From Candidatus Bathyarchaeia archaeon (GTDB lineage Archaea > Thermoproteota > Bathyarchaeia > 40CM-2-53-6), in the NCBI GenBank assembly GCA_035935655.1, contig DASYWW010000046.1, positions 154,709-218,708 on the forward strand: DNA of 64,000 bases, given 5' to 3'. A program made the position numbers and the translations under genes. How positions within the stretch are numbered: the first letter of the stretch is position 1; every line of letters begins with the position of its first letter. Under the pieces are notes generated by a model that was not told the origin of the DNA, made no database searches, and saw nothing but the letters and a program-made list of their open reading frames with translations. Positions 45,100-54,645 of this stretch are shown here, in pieces.

Positions 45100-45642
45100 T
45101 TATGTAATGAGGTCGGCCAACCTCTCAGCCCACTTATCCCAGATTCTTGGATGATAGCTCTTGAGAAGTGCAATAATCATCCCCGGGTCTCCCTTTACCT
45201 TGTAGAACACGAACGCGCCTTCTTTTCGGGCCTCCACGAAGCCCGCCTGGGATAGTCTCTTCATATGCCAATTAGTTGAGCTCGGCGAGATTCTGGCGAA
45301 CTGGGAGAGCTCCTTCTGAGTCGCCCACGGGTTCTCCAGAAGATAGAGTATCAGGTCTCTCTCTGTCTCTTGGAAGAGGATGTTCACGATGGCGCGTTCT
45401 TCGATTCTAGGGCCTTGGTCCGCATAGTAGCGTTTGTAGAGTCCATGGCGAGCCGACACAATGATACGTTCTCTTTCTAGTCTGTACAGATGGTACTGAA
45501 TGACACCCATCGCGAGGTTGAGTTCTCGTTTGATCTTTCTGAGGTGGGTGCCGGGGTTCGCTTTGATGAACTGCAGTATGCGGACCCTTTTGGAGTCCTC
45601 AATCTGTACTACCTCGGCAGCTTGCGCCTTGGCACGCTCCAC
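45100..45642 (-). CDS. Transcriptional regulator with two winged-helix domains
   Basis: 180 residues. The first winged helix is RVRILQFIKANPGTHLRKIK with ELNLAMGVIQYHLYRLERER, and the second is RDLILYLLENPWATQKELSQ with ARISPSSTNWHMKRLSQAGF. The wing ends in FVFYKVKG. Tandem ArsR-like domains of this kind are typical of archaeal regulators. Starts with GTG. It is probably cotranscribed with the three-helix membrane gene downstream, which it may control or sense through. Confidence 0.8.
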   Translation of the reverse strand: MERAKAQAAEVVQIEDSKRVRILQFIKANPGTHLRKIKRELNLAMGVIQYHLYRLERERIIVSARHGLYKRYYADQGPRIEERAIVNILFQETERDLILYLLENPWATQKELSQFARISPSSTNWHMKRLSQAGFVEARKEGAFVFYKVKGDPGMIIALLKSYHPRIWDKWAERLADLIT

Positions 45643-45789
45643 GTATACAGCGAATGGGTTGAGTGAAAAATGTTTGGGATGCGCTCTAAGCGGGATGCTT
45701 CCTAGGACGGTTACCGAATAAGGAAAGGAGTGCCGGGTATCTAGTGATCGAACAAGAAAAAAGGGAATTGGGAAGGCCAGGGTATGCTA

Positions 45790-46191
45790 TTACATTCCGC
45801 CTGTGGACTGAAATAGGGCGAAGACGTTTCCGTCCGGGTCTTTCAGAACTGCGAAGTATCCAATTGTTGGGATTTCTTGTTTTGGTGTGACCACTTGGGC
45901 GCCTAGGCTCGTGGCTTTGGCCGCGGATTCGTCTACAGATTTGACTGAGATGTAGTTGAGGAATTGCTCGGTTGGGGCGTTGCGCTTGAAGAGTCCGCCC
46001 ATTGTCTCGTTTGCCGGGGCGTCTTTGTGGGCTATTAGCCAGTAGTCTTGTTCTCCCCATTTGGAGAATTTCCAGTCGAACAGTTGCTCGTAGAACTTAC
46101 TTATCGTGCCGGGGTCGCTGGCGGGTATTTCGAAATGAACTAGGGTGTGGAGTTTTGGTTGAGGCCGAGTTGTGGTTGTTGCTGCTTCCAT
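45790..46191 (-). CDS. Glyoxalase/VOC-family protein
   Basis: About 133 residues. HFEIPASDPGTISKFYEQLF near the start and IGYFAVLKDPDGNVFALFQS near the end are the standard VOC strands and loops, giving two beta-alpha-beta-beta-beta modules. The His and Glu positions (VHFEIP) may bind metal. VOC proteins include glyoxalases and dioxygenases; the reaction cannot be told here. ATG at 46191 (MEAATTT) is preferred to the ATG at 46242, since the intervening residues are not conserved in type. Confidence 0.82.
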   Translation of the reverse strand: MEAATTTTRPQPKLHTLVHFEIPASDPGTISKFYEQLFDWKFSKWGEQDYWLIAHKDAPANETMGGLFKRNAPTEQFLNYISVKSVDESAAKATSLGAQVVTPKQEIPTIGYFAVLKDPDGNVFALFQSTGGM

Positions 46192-46410
46192 ATTTGCTCG
46201 ACTGGCGAGAGAGGTGATGCTTCTCTTAAACATGCCCTCCATGGGGCTAGATTATACGAAGAAGGCGATGTCCGCCTTCCTATTCTTTGTACGTTCAGTT
46301 TTCCGATTGCTGAGTGACGAACCAACAACAGCAGATCTCGAGCTGACAAAGGGGACAGGTTGTCGGGGCGCTTGAGAGTCGACACTCTTGGGGGCTACAG
46401 TTGCAGTCAG

Positions 46411-46426
46411 CGCAACGAATGTTGCG
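46411..46426. other. Hairpin in the VOC/TfoX intergenic region
   Basis: CGCAAC (46411-46416) and GTTGCG (46421-46426) with a GAAT loop; the stem extends by a wobble and an A-T pair. It lies just beyond the 3' end of the TfoX-like gene (ends 46485 on the minus strand), so it may help terminate that transcript. Confidence 0.3.
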
Positions 46427-46484
46427 TTGAGGGTTCAGGCTTCTTATCACGCTAGTCCTCGTCTTCATAGCTTGGAGGGATAGA

Positions 46485-46838
46485 TTATTTCTTTGCTTTT
46501 TTCGGTGGCAGCTTGCTGGTAGAATCTAACGATCGGGACAACCACAGACGAATGGTCGCTGGCTCATTCATCCAGGGCTTGGGGATGACTACATACTCCT
46601 TCATCGGTTTTCCTCTCATAGGCTCAAGGTATGCGGCTCCCTTCTGTTCGAGAAGTTCTTGACGGTCTTCCTCTGATAGTCTGACGAATATGTCGTTTCC
46701 AAACAGTCCCGCGAACATGTTTCCGTTTACAAACGAGGAAATGTTCCCGAATATCGGCCGAATCGTGACACGAGCATCTTCTGGCAAGAGGGATCTGAAA
46801 AACTCCTTGGACTTTTCGTCAGCACGTGGGATAATCAC
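46485..46838 (-). CDS. TfoX N-terminal domain protein
   Basis: 117 residues. KSKEFFRSLLPEDARVTIRP, IFGNISSFVNGNMFAGLFGN and DIFVRLSEEDRQELLEQKG with YLEPMRGKPMKEYVVIP form the TfoX_N fold. Stand-alone TfoX_N proteins are common and of unknown role; the competence function belongs to longer gamma-proteobacterial proteins. Lys/Pro-rich C-terminal tail. Starts with ATG (MIIPRADEKS). It is 26 bases downstream of bcp on the same strand, possibly cotranscribed. Confidence 0.82.
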   Translation of the reverse strand: MIIPRADEKSKEFFRSLLPEDARVTIRPIFGNISSFVNGNMFAGLFGNDIFVRLSEEDRQELLEQKGAAYLEPMRGKPMKEYVVIPKPWMNEPATIRLWLSRSLDSTSKLPPKKAKK

Positions 46839-46863
46839 ATGAAAGCCTCGAAATCATAAACTG

Positions 46864-47316
46864 CTATTCGATCGATTTCAATATGTTCAGCGCCTCTCCA
46901 ACGTGCGCTGTCGCGCGGGTCTGAGACGAGAAGATATGTCTGATGATTCCTTTCTTATCGATTACAAAGCTTACGCGGCCAGCAAACAGACCGAGTGTTT
47001 TCTTGACCCCGTAGGCCTTCCTCACCGAACCGTCCACATCACTAAGCAAGATGAAAGGCAGATGATGATGCTGAGCGAAATCTCGATGAGAGTTTTGGCT
47101 GTCGGAGCTTATGCCAATCACTTCCGCACCCAGATCCTTGAATGCTTCGTAGGAGTCTCGGAAGCTGCAAGCCTCGGCCGTACAGCCGCTCGTGAAGTCT
47201 TTCGGATAGAAATAGACGACCATGTTCTTCTCTCCGAGAAAATCCGTCAAAGAAACGTAACTACCATTGCTGGTAGGTAGGCGGAAATTTGGTGCGCTAT
47301 CACCAACAGCGAGCAA
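46864..47316 (-). CDS. bcp: Thioredoxin-dependent peroxiredoxin (BCP/PrxQ)
   Basis: 150 residues. The peroxidatic Cys lies in PKDFTSGCTAEACSFRDSYE, with the second Cys five residues later as in atypical two-Cys PrxQ. VVYFYPKD, ISSDS and SFVIDKKGIIRHIF complete the thioredoxin fold. It reduces peroxides in the cytosol. Starts with ATG (MLAVGDSAPNFRL). The TfoX-like gene follows closely. Confidence 0.93.
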   Translation of the reverse strand: MLAVGDSAPNFRLPTSNGSYVSLTDFLGEKNMVVYFYPKDFTSGCTAEACSFRDSYEAFKDLGAEVIGISSDSQNSHRDFAQHHHLPFILLSDVDGSVRKAYGVKKTLGLFAGRVSFVIDKKGIIRHIFSSQTRATAHVGEALNILKSIE

Positions 47317-47403
47317 ATTCCAAACTTCCTACACAATGTGTGGGATTGAAGAAGAAGAGGTTTTCGTTGAATATGTCTAGGAAAGAGCTAAGCGCACTTC
47401 GCA

Positions 47404-48063
47404 ATGGCAATCGTCTCAGAGAAATTGGGCATTTCAGGGATAGCACAAGCGGGCCTGACGAAAACCCGTATTGAGGCACTGACAGACGGGATATTTGCCA
47501 CAGTGATGACGGTTCTAGTTTTAGGACTCAATCTTCCTTTGGCGGGTCTGTCCGAGTCGGGAGTTGAGGGTGAGATCGTGAATCTCTTTCCACATATTCT
47601 CGCGTACGTTTTCAGTTTTGTCGTTTTGGGCGTGTATTGGATAGGCCATCACAATCAGTTTCATTACGTCAAACGGACTGACCGGGTTTTCTTGTGGGTC
47701 AACATTCTCTTCCTTCTAACCATCGGTTTCGTGCCCTTTTCGACATCGTTACTCGGGCTGTACCCTTTCTCGCCTACTGCGGTCCGAATCTATGGCGTAA
47801 ATCTCACGGCAACGGGGCTGGCGCTCTATGCTGTATGGTGGTATGCGACCAGCCAGCATCGTCTAGTCGAGAAAGATCTCGACTCTCACATCGTAGGTCT
47901 AGCTCAAAGGCGAACTCTGATTGGGCCAGTGGTCTCTATTGTTGGAATTGGCTTCTCCTTTCTTGACACTCGAATAAGTCTAGTACTCTACCTGCTTCTC
48001 ATTCCGTTCTTTATCCGACCAAGCCACATCGACATTCATTTCAGAGGAGGCTCCCACGACTAG
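47404..48063 (+). CDS. TMEM175-family membrane protein (DUF1211)
   Basis: 219 residues, about six helices. The signature TRIEALTDGIFATVMTVLVLGL is the first half of the TMEM175 repeat (family consensus R-FSDGVFAI--T-L-L). VLGVYWIGHHNQFHYVKRTD and NILFLLTIGFVPFST are the matching later helices. Bacterial and archaeal members form potassium-selective channels. Here Phe-Ser of the FSDG filter motif reads Leu-Thr, so conduction is uncertain. Starts with ATG (MAIVSEKL). Confidence 0.8.
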   Translation: MAIVSEKLGISGIAQAGLTKTRIEALTDGIFATVMTVLVLGLNLPLAGLSESGVEGEIVNLFPHILAYVFSFVVLGVYWIGHHNQFHYVKRTDRVFLWVNILFLLTIGFVPFSTSLLGLYPFSPTAVRIYGVNLTATGLALYAVWWYATSQHRLVEKDLDSHIVGLAQRRTLIGPVVSIVGIGFSFLDTRISLVLYLLLIPFFIRPSHIDIHFRGGSHD

Positions 48064-48084
48064 CCTGGGACTAGTTCCTCTACT

Positions 48085-48495
48085 TCACAATCTCAAGCTG
48101 TCGCATGAGGCCAAGCCATCTTCCTCGATCCATTCCTCAACAGCTTTACCATGGCTGAAGCGTATGATGCTGATTCCCGAGATCTTGAACTTCCTACCCG
48201 TTGCTGGAATGCCCATCAGGTCGCCTCCATGGGTGCCTTGTATGGCAAAACGAGTGACTACTCGTTCATCCTCCTGCATCTGATCTTCGATAGTGATGTG
48301 CAAGTCTGGAAAGGCCAATCGAAATACCTCCAGGGTATTTTTGAAACTCTCCATACCGTGGACCTCGCTGGTCGGGAGTAGAGGGTCATGCAAGATCATA
48401 TCTGTAGTTAGGATCTCGTCCAGCTTGTCGAATCTTGTTTCGTTGATTATCTCTTCATAGAATCGTCGGACCAGCATTTTCTCATTGGAGATCAT
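48085..48495 (-). CDS. SnoaL-like (NTF2-fold) protein
   Basis: 136 residues. KMLVRRFYEEIINETRFDKL, DEILTTDMILHDPLLP, FPDLHITIEDQMQEDERVVT, GTHGGDLMGIPATGRKF and IIRFSHGKAVEEWIEEDG are all typical of the SnoaL/ester cyclase family, a cone-shaped fold. It may be an isomerase, hydratase or non-enzymatic; function unknown. Starts with ATG and stands alone, convergent with the TMEM175-like gene. Confidence 0.85.
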   Translation of the reverse strand: MISNEKMLVRRFYEEIINETRFDKLDEILTTDMILHDPLLPTSEVHGMESFKNTLEVFRLAFPDLHITIEDQMQEDERVVTRFAIQGTHGGDLMGIPATGRKFKISGISIIRFSHGKAVEEWIEEDGLASCDSLRL

Positions 48496-48640
48496 CTCGA
48501 TCGAGTAAAGGAATATCGTGCGGCTTATTGAGTCGTTCAGACAAGATGAGAAGGACGGTTTGGTTCTGCGTGTTATGTGGTAATGTCCTTAAAGCACGAT
48601 TTCAATTCCCGCGAATGTAAACTCTTGGGAAATGAAGTGA

Positions 48641-49354
48641 TTGGCTAGCCGTGACGTTCCTTCCATGGTTGAAGCCCAAGCTGTCTGGAAGGTCTACCAG
48701 ACAGGTTCGTTGAAGGTTGAGGCTCTTCGGGGTCTTGACCTTAAGGTTCGAAAGGGCGAAATGGTTGCTGTAATGGGTCCCTCGGGCTGTGGTAAGACCA
48801 CACTTCTCAACTGCCTCTCGGGACTCGACGACATCACCAAGGGCAAAGTCTCTATCGAGGGCGTTGACCTTGCGACTATGTCTGATGATCAAAAGTCAGG
48901 GTTTAGGGCTCGAAGGATGGGGTTCATCTTTCAAGCGTACAATCTTCTCCCTGTGCTAAACGCTCAGGAGAATGTCGAGCTTCCGTTGCTCCTCGCCGGG
49001 GTTTCAGAGTCCAATGCTCACAGAGAGGCCTCGAGTGCCTTGAAAATGGTTGGGCTAGAAGAGTGGCGGCTTCACAAGCCTAGCGAGCTTAGCGGTGGGC
49101 AACAGCAACGCGTAACCATTGCTCGTGCGCTAGTTAACAAGCCTGCGATAGTGTGGGGAGATGAGCCAACGGGGAATTTGGACTCGGAAAATTCCGCTGA
49201 GGTCGTCAAATTGTTGAGGAGTTTGAACCGGGACTATGGACTGACCTTCGTGATAGTTACACACGATCCTCAAATCGCCAAGGAGACTGACAGAATAGTC
49301 TCAATGAGGAACGGGCAGATAGAGAAAGAAACTGCAACTGGAACAACGTCCTGA
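48641..49354 (+). CDS. ABC transporter ATP-binding protein (LolD/MacB type)
   Basis: 237 residues from TTG; an ATG at 48665 ([14 protein letters not shown]) is equally likely and fits the family better. Walker A is GPSGCGKTT, the Q-loop is [13 protein letters not shown], the signature is [15 protein letters not shown], Walker B is [12 protein letters not shown], and the switch is VTHD. It powers the permease encoded next (62 bases downstream). Such pairs extrude lipids, peptides or drugs or act mechanically on cell-surface proteins. Confidence 0.93.
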   Translation: MASRDVPSMVEAQAVWKVYQTGSLKVEALRGLDLKVRKGEMVAVMGPSGCGKTTLLNCLSGLDDITKGKVSIEGVDLATMSDDQKSGFRARRMGFIFQAYNLLPVLNAQENVELPLLLAGVSESNAHREASSALKMVGLEEWRLHKPSELSGGQQQRVTIARALVNKPAIVWGDEPTGNLDSENSAEVVKLLRSLNRDYGLTFVIVTHDPQIAKETDRIVSMRNGQIEKETATGTTS

Positions 49355-49415
49355 AGATAGAGGCGGTCAGCCGACGACAGAATCTAGGGTCCATGGGAGA
49401 GGCTTCCTCCACGCC

Positions 49416-52400
49416 CTGATTATCTTCCTCTCGATAATCGCCCTCGGAGAGCTGTACGCCCTATCTCTGAACTACCAAAACAACTTCTTCCTCCGCCAGT
49501 TTGTCTCCGAGAACCAGACCCGGCTTCTAGTCCAGACTACTGGACTTTTGGTCTTGGGAGTTGGCGCCTCTTTCCTGTTCTATCTGTTCTCTCGGGCCAA
49601 GTCCACTAGCAGAGCGGGACGATATTCGAGGAGGGTGCTCTCCTTCTCTCCATTTATCGCCGGACTGGCTGCATTGCTCCTATGGTTCGCCGGTCTCAGT
49701 AGCGTTGTCGGCGGCTCGACGATTAACCTTGAGATCTACATCGTAGTCGTGCTTGTGCTGATCTCCGTGGGCATGATGCTTCGGGATCGGCTTACGTTCA
49801 GAATGGCACTGCGAAATTTTGTCCGTCGAAAAACCAGCATGGCGATAGTCATTCTCGGACTAATGATCGGGACAGCAATGATCTCGGGCTCACTTGTAAC
49901 CCAGGACACTTTCACGGAGTTGTTTACGCGAGGAGCGTACTACGGGTATGGTTTCGCGGACGAGGTCATTTACGCCTTTAACATCACTGGCGCTGGATAT
50001 CAATATTTTCCAGCAAGCATCTCTCAGAGTCTCTCTTCTCAACTAGCTAGTAATGCCCAAGCCAGCCAATTCCTCATAGGATCTACTCCGGAGATTCTCG
50101 ACACGGTCGGCCTAAGTGACTTGAACTCAGGAAACGTCCAATCTCCAGCGACGCTAATCGGCACTTTCTCTAACGCATCACAGAATCTCGGCGACTTCCA
50201 TTCATCCAGTGGATCCGTTATCTCTTCCACTTTCCGGGATACTGAAGCTGTTATCAACGATAAGACTGCGCGAGACCTGAACGCGACTATCGGCGACTCA
50301 ATCGCAGTATACTCTGGTCTTCGAGCAACCCTCAAGCTCGTTGGAATCGCCGTGTCTGATGCTAGAGGCTCTTTTTCTGGAAACGACAATATTTTTGTCA
50401 CAATGAATGTCGCCCAACAACTCACTAACCATCCCGGATCCGTCAACTACATAGCAATCACGAACACGGGTGGACTAAGAGACTCAATTCAACACAGCCA
50501 AGTCGTCGGTCTCGCTGCAAATCAGACCTTGAACTCGATCACCAATCCTCCCGCCGCCTACAAATGCAAGACAGACCCCTCACAGCCCGCTGGTCCCACT
50601 GCAACACTCTGCGCTTATTCCGAGAAACAAGCTGCCGTAAACAGCGCTACAACTAGCGCCCAAAGCCTGAGCAGTTTCCTGATAGTCTTGAGTACTTTCG
50701 TAATAGTTGCAGGTATTGTCCTCATTGTGAACATCTTCGTCATGTTGGCTGAAGAGCGCAAGTCGGAGATGGGAATGTCTCGCGCCGTCGGTATGAGAAG
50801 GGGACAGCTGACCAAGATGTTTCTCTTTGAGGGAAGTCTCTACTCGGCCGGTGCCGCCTTCGTCGGGGTTTTCGTCGGGATAGCGATAGCCTATGTCATA
50901 GTCTACGTTTTCGCGATCATTATCGCAAGATTCTTCCCGGTCAACCTTTCACAAGTACTTGCGAGTTTCACCTTTACTCCCGGAAGCCTTTTCACGGCTT
51001 TCACTGAAGGACTAGTCATCACCTACGTGACAATCCTCTTTACTTCGTGGCGAGTTAGCAAGCTGAATATCATACGAGCGATTCGTAATATTCCTGAACC
51101 ACCGCGTGGAGTGAGGACGTACACAGTCCTTTCGATCGCGGGAATCGTCGCGATTATCATTGGGGCGTTTGTTTTCGAGGCATCTTACGCAGCCAAGTCC
51201 GCCGCGGAGGCTCTGGTCGGCCCCAGCATCGTAATTTTCGGAGCAGGGCTCATTCTCTCACGGTTCTTGCGCAATCGCTACGCGTTCACAATTACCGGCA
51301 TCGCGTTGCTCATCCAGTGGGGTGTACCCAGTCTATCCTGGAACAACCCCCTGATTCAAAAGTACAATTTCGGCGTTGAGATCTACTTCGCTGGAGGAAT
51401 CCTCATGGTCCTTGGAGGAGTCCTACTAGTCATGTACAACACAGATGTAGCCTTGAAGATCTTGCACGGCTTCTATCGCCGGAGAAAGACTTTGATTCCG
51501 ATATTCAGAACTGCTCTCGCTTACCCAGAGAACAAGAGGTTCAGAACAGCAGCCACTGTCGCGATGTTCTCTCTGGTACTGTTCACAGTGGCCGCCATCG
51601 CCTCTCTCACTGCAGAACAGAATGCCGCCCTGGACACCCTAGTAAAGACGGACTCTGGGGGATACGATATCATCACTGAATCCAGTGTTCCAATCCCGAA
51701 CTTTGCCTCGATGGTTCGGAACAACACGGCTCTCCAGAACAAAGTCGCCGCGGTAATTGATTTCAACAATACGATTCTTCTCTCCGCGAACGATACCACT
51801 TCCGGTCAGCACTTCACTTATCCCGTTCTCCTCGGGGCGGACCAGAATGCTTCAACTGCGACGAACTTCTACCTGACTAACACGTTCCAAGTGGTGAATA
51901 TGACGGCTCAGTACAAGACTCCTAGCGAGGTATGGAGGGCGGTCATGACCAACTCCTCAAACGTCGTGTGGTCATCTGGCGCGGTGAGCAACCGCGGGCC
52001 TCCGACTTCGATACCGACCCCTAATGTCGGAGACGTGCTCGTTCTTACTGGTAGTCTGGGTCCCGGGACGATTCCGGTCCAGAAGAGCGTCACTGTCGTC
52101 GCGCTAGTCAACGGCGTATTCCTCAACGGAATCGTGGGAACGAAAACACTGCTGATGAATCCGTTTAAGATCGGTACGGGTGGTCTCTCCTTCATCAAGG
52201 TCGCAAACGGTGCAGACCCTACTAGCGTAGCTGGTCTATTACGAAAGGAATTCTTGAATTTGAAATTGCAGACCGTTGTCATTCCCGTTGTCTTGAGCGC
52301 TTTTCTTCAGATTGGACAATCCTTTGAAGGCTTGCTTGAGGGATTCCTTGGGCTGGGACTTGTGGTTGGTATCGCGGGCTTGGGAATAATATCCATACGG

Positions 52401-52715
52401 TCGGTTGCGGAGAGGAGGCAGGAGATCGGCATACTTCGCGCTCTGGGCTTCAGAAGGAGAATGGTTCTCGCTGTCTTCGTATTAGAGAACAGCTACATTT
52501 CACTTCTAGGAATACTGATCGGAATTCTCTTGGGAATTGATGTGGGCTACGCTTTCGCCGCGAGTCCGAACTCAGGCCTTACCTTTGTTGTTCCCTGGCA
52601 ACAAATCTTGGAGATTGTCGGCCTAGCCTACGCGCTCTCTATGCTGGCAACGATCGGCTCAGCTCGGAGGGCCGCGAGAATACCTCCTGCTGAGGCTATT
52701 CGCTACTCAGAGTAG
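49416..52715 (+). CDS. MacB/FtsX-type ABC transporter permease
   Basis: About 1099 residues as annotated. Two FtsX domains are visible. The first ends in FLIVLSTFVIVAGIVLIVNI with RKSEMGMSRAVGMRRGQL, and the second in GIAGLGIISIRSVAERRQEIGILRALGFRR. Large extracellular loops carry beta-rich domains (residues about 160-400 and 750-960). The first standard start is TTG 49548, yet codons upstream encode a full membrane helix (FLHALIIFLSIIALGELYAL) and part of a second. No ATG, GTG or TTG is available after the stop of the ATPase; CTG 49416 (or CTC 49407) follows GGGAGAGG and is proposed. Cotranscribed with the ATPase. Confidence 0.85.
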   Translation: MIIFLSIIALGELYALSLNYQNNFFLRQFVSENQTRLLVQTTGLLVLGVGASFLFYLFSRAKSTSRAGRYSRRVLSFSPFIAGLAALLLWFAGLSSVVGGSTINLEIYIVVVLVLISVGMMLRDRLTFRMALRNFVRRKTSMAIVILGLMIGTAMISGSLVTQDTFTELFTRGAYYGYGFADEVIYAFNITGAGYQYFPASISQSLSSQLASNAQASQFLIGSTPEILDTVGLSDLNSGNVQSPATLIGTFSNASQNLGDFHSSSGSVISSTFRDTEAVINDKTARDLNATIGDSIAVYSGLRATLKLVGIAVSDARGSFSGNDNIFVTMNVAQQLTNHPGSVNYIAITNTGGLRDSIQHSQVVGLAANQTLNSITNPPAAYKCKTDPSQPAGPTATLCAYSEKQAAVNSATTSAQSLSSFLIVLSTFVIVAGIVLIVNIFVMLAEERKSEMGMSRAVGMRRGQLTKMFLFEGSLYSAGAAFVGVFVGIAIAYVIVYVFAIIIARFFPVNLSQVLASFTFTPGSLFTAFTEGLVITYVTILFTSWRVSKLNIIRAIRNIPEPPRGVRTYTVLSIAGIVAIIIGAFVFEASYAAKSAAEALVGPSIVIFGAGLILSRFLRNRYAFTITGIALLIQWGVPSLSWNNPLIQKYNFGVEIYFAGGILMVLGGVLLVMYNTDVALKILHGFYRRRKTLIPIFRTALAYPENKRFRTAATVAMFSLVLFTVAAIASLTAEQNAALDTLVKTDSGGYDIITESSVPIPNFASMVRNNTALQNKVAAVIDFNNTILLSANDTTSGQHFTYPVLLGADQNASTATNFYLTNTFQVVNMTAQYKTPSEVWRAVMTNSSNVVWSSGAVSNRGPPTSIPTPNVGDVLVLTGSLGPGTIPVQKSVTVVALVNGVFLNGIVGTKTLLMNPFKIGTGGLSFIKVANGADPTSVAGLLRKEFLNLKLQTVVIPVVLSAFLQIGQSFEGLLEGFLGLGLVVGIAGLGIISIRSVAERRQEIGILRALGFRRRMVLAVFVLENSYISLLGILIGILLGIDVGYAFAASPNSGLTFVVPWQQILEIVGLAYALSMLATIGSARRAARIPPAEAIRYSE

Positions 52716-52723
52716 TTTCGGTT

Positions 52724-53863
52724 CTACTTTCCCCTAGTCCTCTTCGTCGTCTCACTGGCAGCTTCTTTCAATAATCTGTTGGTGCTCTCGGTGCTCCCTC
52801 CGAGCCTTAGAGTTTGTTCGTGTTGATCGGATAGTCGTTTTGTCGCCTCGATAAGGTCAGTCCGTCTTGTTTGCTCCGCATTTGCGGACAATTGGTTCAT
52901 CGTCTTGGTTGCTTCTTTCAGCTGTCCAGCCGCAAGGTGCTGGTAGTATTCCTCCAGTCCTTGGTAGTATGTGAATTCTGAGACGAGGTTGTTGTTGATG
53001 CCTTCTGAGAACTGTTCGTCGTTTTTCGCGAGTTTGACCTCAACTGGGGCGCCGATATTTTTCTTTTTGTCGTCGATCGAGTCAGAGTAGGAGATTTGGA
53101 TGTTGAGGAGTCGTCCGTTGAACCCGGCGGGAATCTGGACTCGGCCCCAGATCTTTGCAACTGTTTCTATCGCGTTGATAGCAACGGGTGGTCCTTTGTA
53201 ATTGAGAATCTTGACATCGGGAGTTCCAAAGTCGACGGTAATGTTTCTGGCACCGACTTCGTTCACTGCGCTCTCCTGCATGAGGCTGGGGAGCTTGAGT
53301 TTCTGGGCGTCCGTGATGTTGTGGAGCATTCCGCCCGATGCGTCTGCGAGAGCTTTCAGTATTGACTGGTTGTAGTCTGCGCCGATTCCGAATTCGATCA
53401 TCTGGAATCCGGTCGGCATCTTCAGCTTCGAGTATTGCTCGGGTTTGGTAACGTCAGTGGGTTCGCCGTCCGTGAGGAGTACAATCCATCCTGGGAGACG
53501 GCTCTTTTGTGCTATTTCGAACGCTGATTGCAGCGCTGCGTACAGAGCAGTCAATCCTGACGCTCTAATCTTGGGAAGAACCTCAGAGAGTTTGGTTTCA
53601 GGGTATGCTTGGACCGTGCTGGAGAAAAGGACGACCGAAACTACGTTTCCTGAGGGGATGCTCTTCACGTATTCCTGTGCGCCGTTCTTTGCCAGCTCGA
53701 TTTTCTGGCCGTCCATCGATTTGCTGGTGTCGAGTACTATTATGTGGTGGAATCCCTTCGCTTCTGTCCGTCTCTCGGCAACCAGTGTAATCTTGAATAT
53801 TGCATCAATCTTGGAGTCGAACGAGTATGAGTGGCTGAGTTCCGTTCTTGCCGACAGTGTCAT
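52724..53863 (-). CDS. von Willebrand factor A domain protein
   Basis: 379 residues. The vWA fold runs from about residue 35 to 200. The metal site (MIDAS) is complete, with LDTSKSMDG (DxSxS), SGLTALYAAL for the Thr, and LLTDGEPTD for the second Asp. A beta-sandwich follows (VTVDFGTP..., KIWGRVQIPAGF) and the last 90 residues are charged helices, probably coiled coil. No signal peptide, so it is cytosolic. Its ATG overlaps the stop of the phosphatase gene (ATGA), the last gene of a three-gene operon. It probably binds phosphorylated or metal-bridged partners in the kinase/phosphatase system. Confidence 0.87.
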   Translation of the reverse strand: MTLSARTELSHSYSFDSKIDAIFKITLVAERRTEAKGFHHIIVLDTSKSMDGQKIELAKNGAQEYVKSIPSGNVVSVVLFSSTVQAYPETKLSEVLPKIRASGLTALYAALQSAFEIAQKSRLPGWIVLLTDGEPTDVTKPEQYSKLKMPTGFQMIEFGIGADYNQSILKALADASGGMLHNITDAQKLKLPSLMQESAVNEVGARNITVDFGTPDVKILNYKGPPVAINAIETVAKIWGRVQIPAGFNGRLLNIQISYSDSIDDKKKNIGAPVEVKLAKNDEQFSEGINNNLVSEFTYYQGLEEYYQHLAAGQLKEATKTMNQLSANAEQTRRTDLIEATKRLSDQHEQTLRLGGSTESTNRLLKEAASETTKRTRGK

Positions 53864-54645
53864 AGTCTGACCTGCTCCATCTTGTCCCCATCGAGAACCA
53901 ATACGCCTGCTGACCCTCCATGGTATTTGCTGGAAAATATCGTGATAACCTTGCCATTAAGGTCCTCTCTGAATCCGTCAACGACCTCATGACCTCGAAT
54001 GATTCCTTTCAACGAGTTGTTAGCCAGAAATTTTTCCGTCACATCGCTTCCGTAGTAGTATGCTCCATCCCCTCGTACGCTCGGTATGAAGCCCTCTATC
54101 ATGTCCCTAGGGTCGTTCCAGAGTAATTGGAAGGCAGTAGGGTCGTCAGGGTTCAGGTCGGGGAATGGTAGATCTGCGATCTGAGACACGGTGTCAAGAG
54201 TTGTGGCTATTCCACCGTGAAGACAGAGATAGTTGTTCACGACTACGGCGTATGGCATGGCTTGGAAGAACTCTTTGAAACCATCATAGCTGGCCTCTCC
54301 TAACTTCTCTGTAACCTCTTCAAGAAAGCCGTAGTAGGGGTTCGTCAAGGGACTCTCATGATTTCCCCGCAACATGATGACCTTGCCCGGGTCCTCGAGA
54401 AACTTTGAGGCGATAAGTCCCAGGTTTTCGACACCGGTCTCTCCCCTGTCAACATAGTCGCCCAGGAAGACGACCAGGTCAGCATCGCCGTAGAACTTGT
54501 CGAATACGGTTTGTGTAACATCGATTGCTGTATGCGTGTCTCCGACGAAGATGACTCTGTTTACATCTCTGGGCTCAAGGAGTGGTTTTCCCATCTTCTC
54601 CTTCGCCTCGTTGATGAGCTGGGGAGTGTCCAGGGCTTCAATCAT
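53860..54645 (-). CDS. PPP-family serine/threonine protein phosphatase
   Basis: 261 residues. The metal-binding signatures are GDTHTAID (GDxH-type), VVFLGDYVDRGETG, and MLRGNHESP, with further His in LHGGI and RGHEVVDG. These are PP1/PP2A-like motifs, and the length matches archaeal PPP enzymes. It removes phosphate from Ser/Thr, the opposite of the kinase encoded at 55485. The stop overlaps the vWA gene and the start overlaps the FHA gene, both as ATGA, so translation is coupled. Confidence 0.92.
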   Translation of the reverse strand: MIEALDTPQLINEAKEKMGKPLLEPRDVNRVIFVGDTHTAIDVTQTVFDKFYGDADLVVFLGDYVDRGETGVENLGLIASKFLEDPGKVIMLRGNHESPLTNPYYGFLEEVTEKLGEASYDGFKEFFQAMPYAVVVNNYLCLHGGIATTLDTVSQIADLPFPDLNPDDPTAFQLLWNDPRDMIEGFIPSVRGDGAYYYGSDVTEKFLANNSLKGIIRGHEVVDGFREDLNGKVITIFSSKYHGGSAGVLVLDGDKMEQVRL

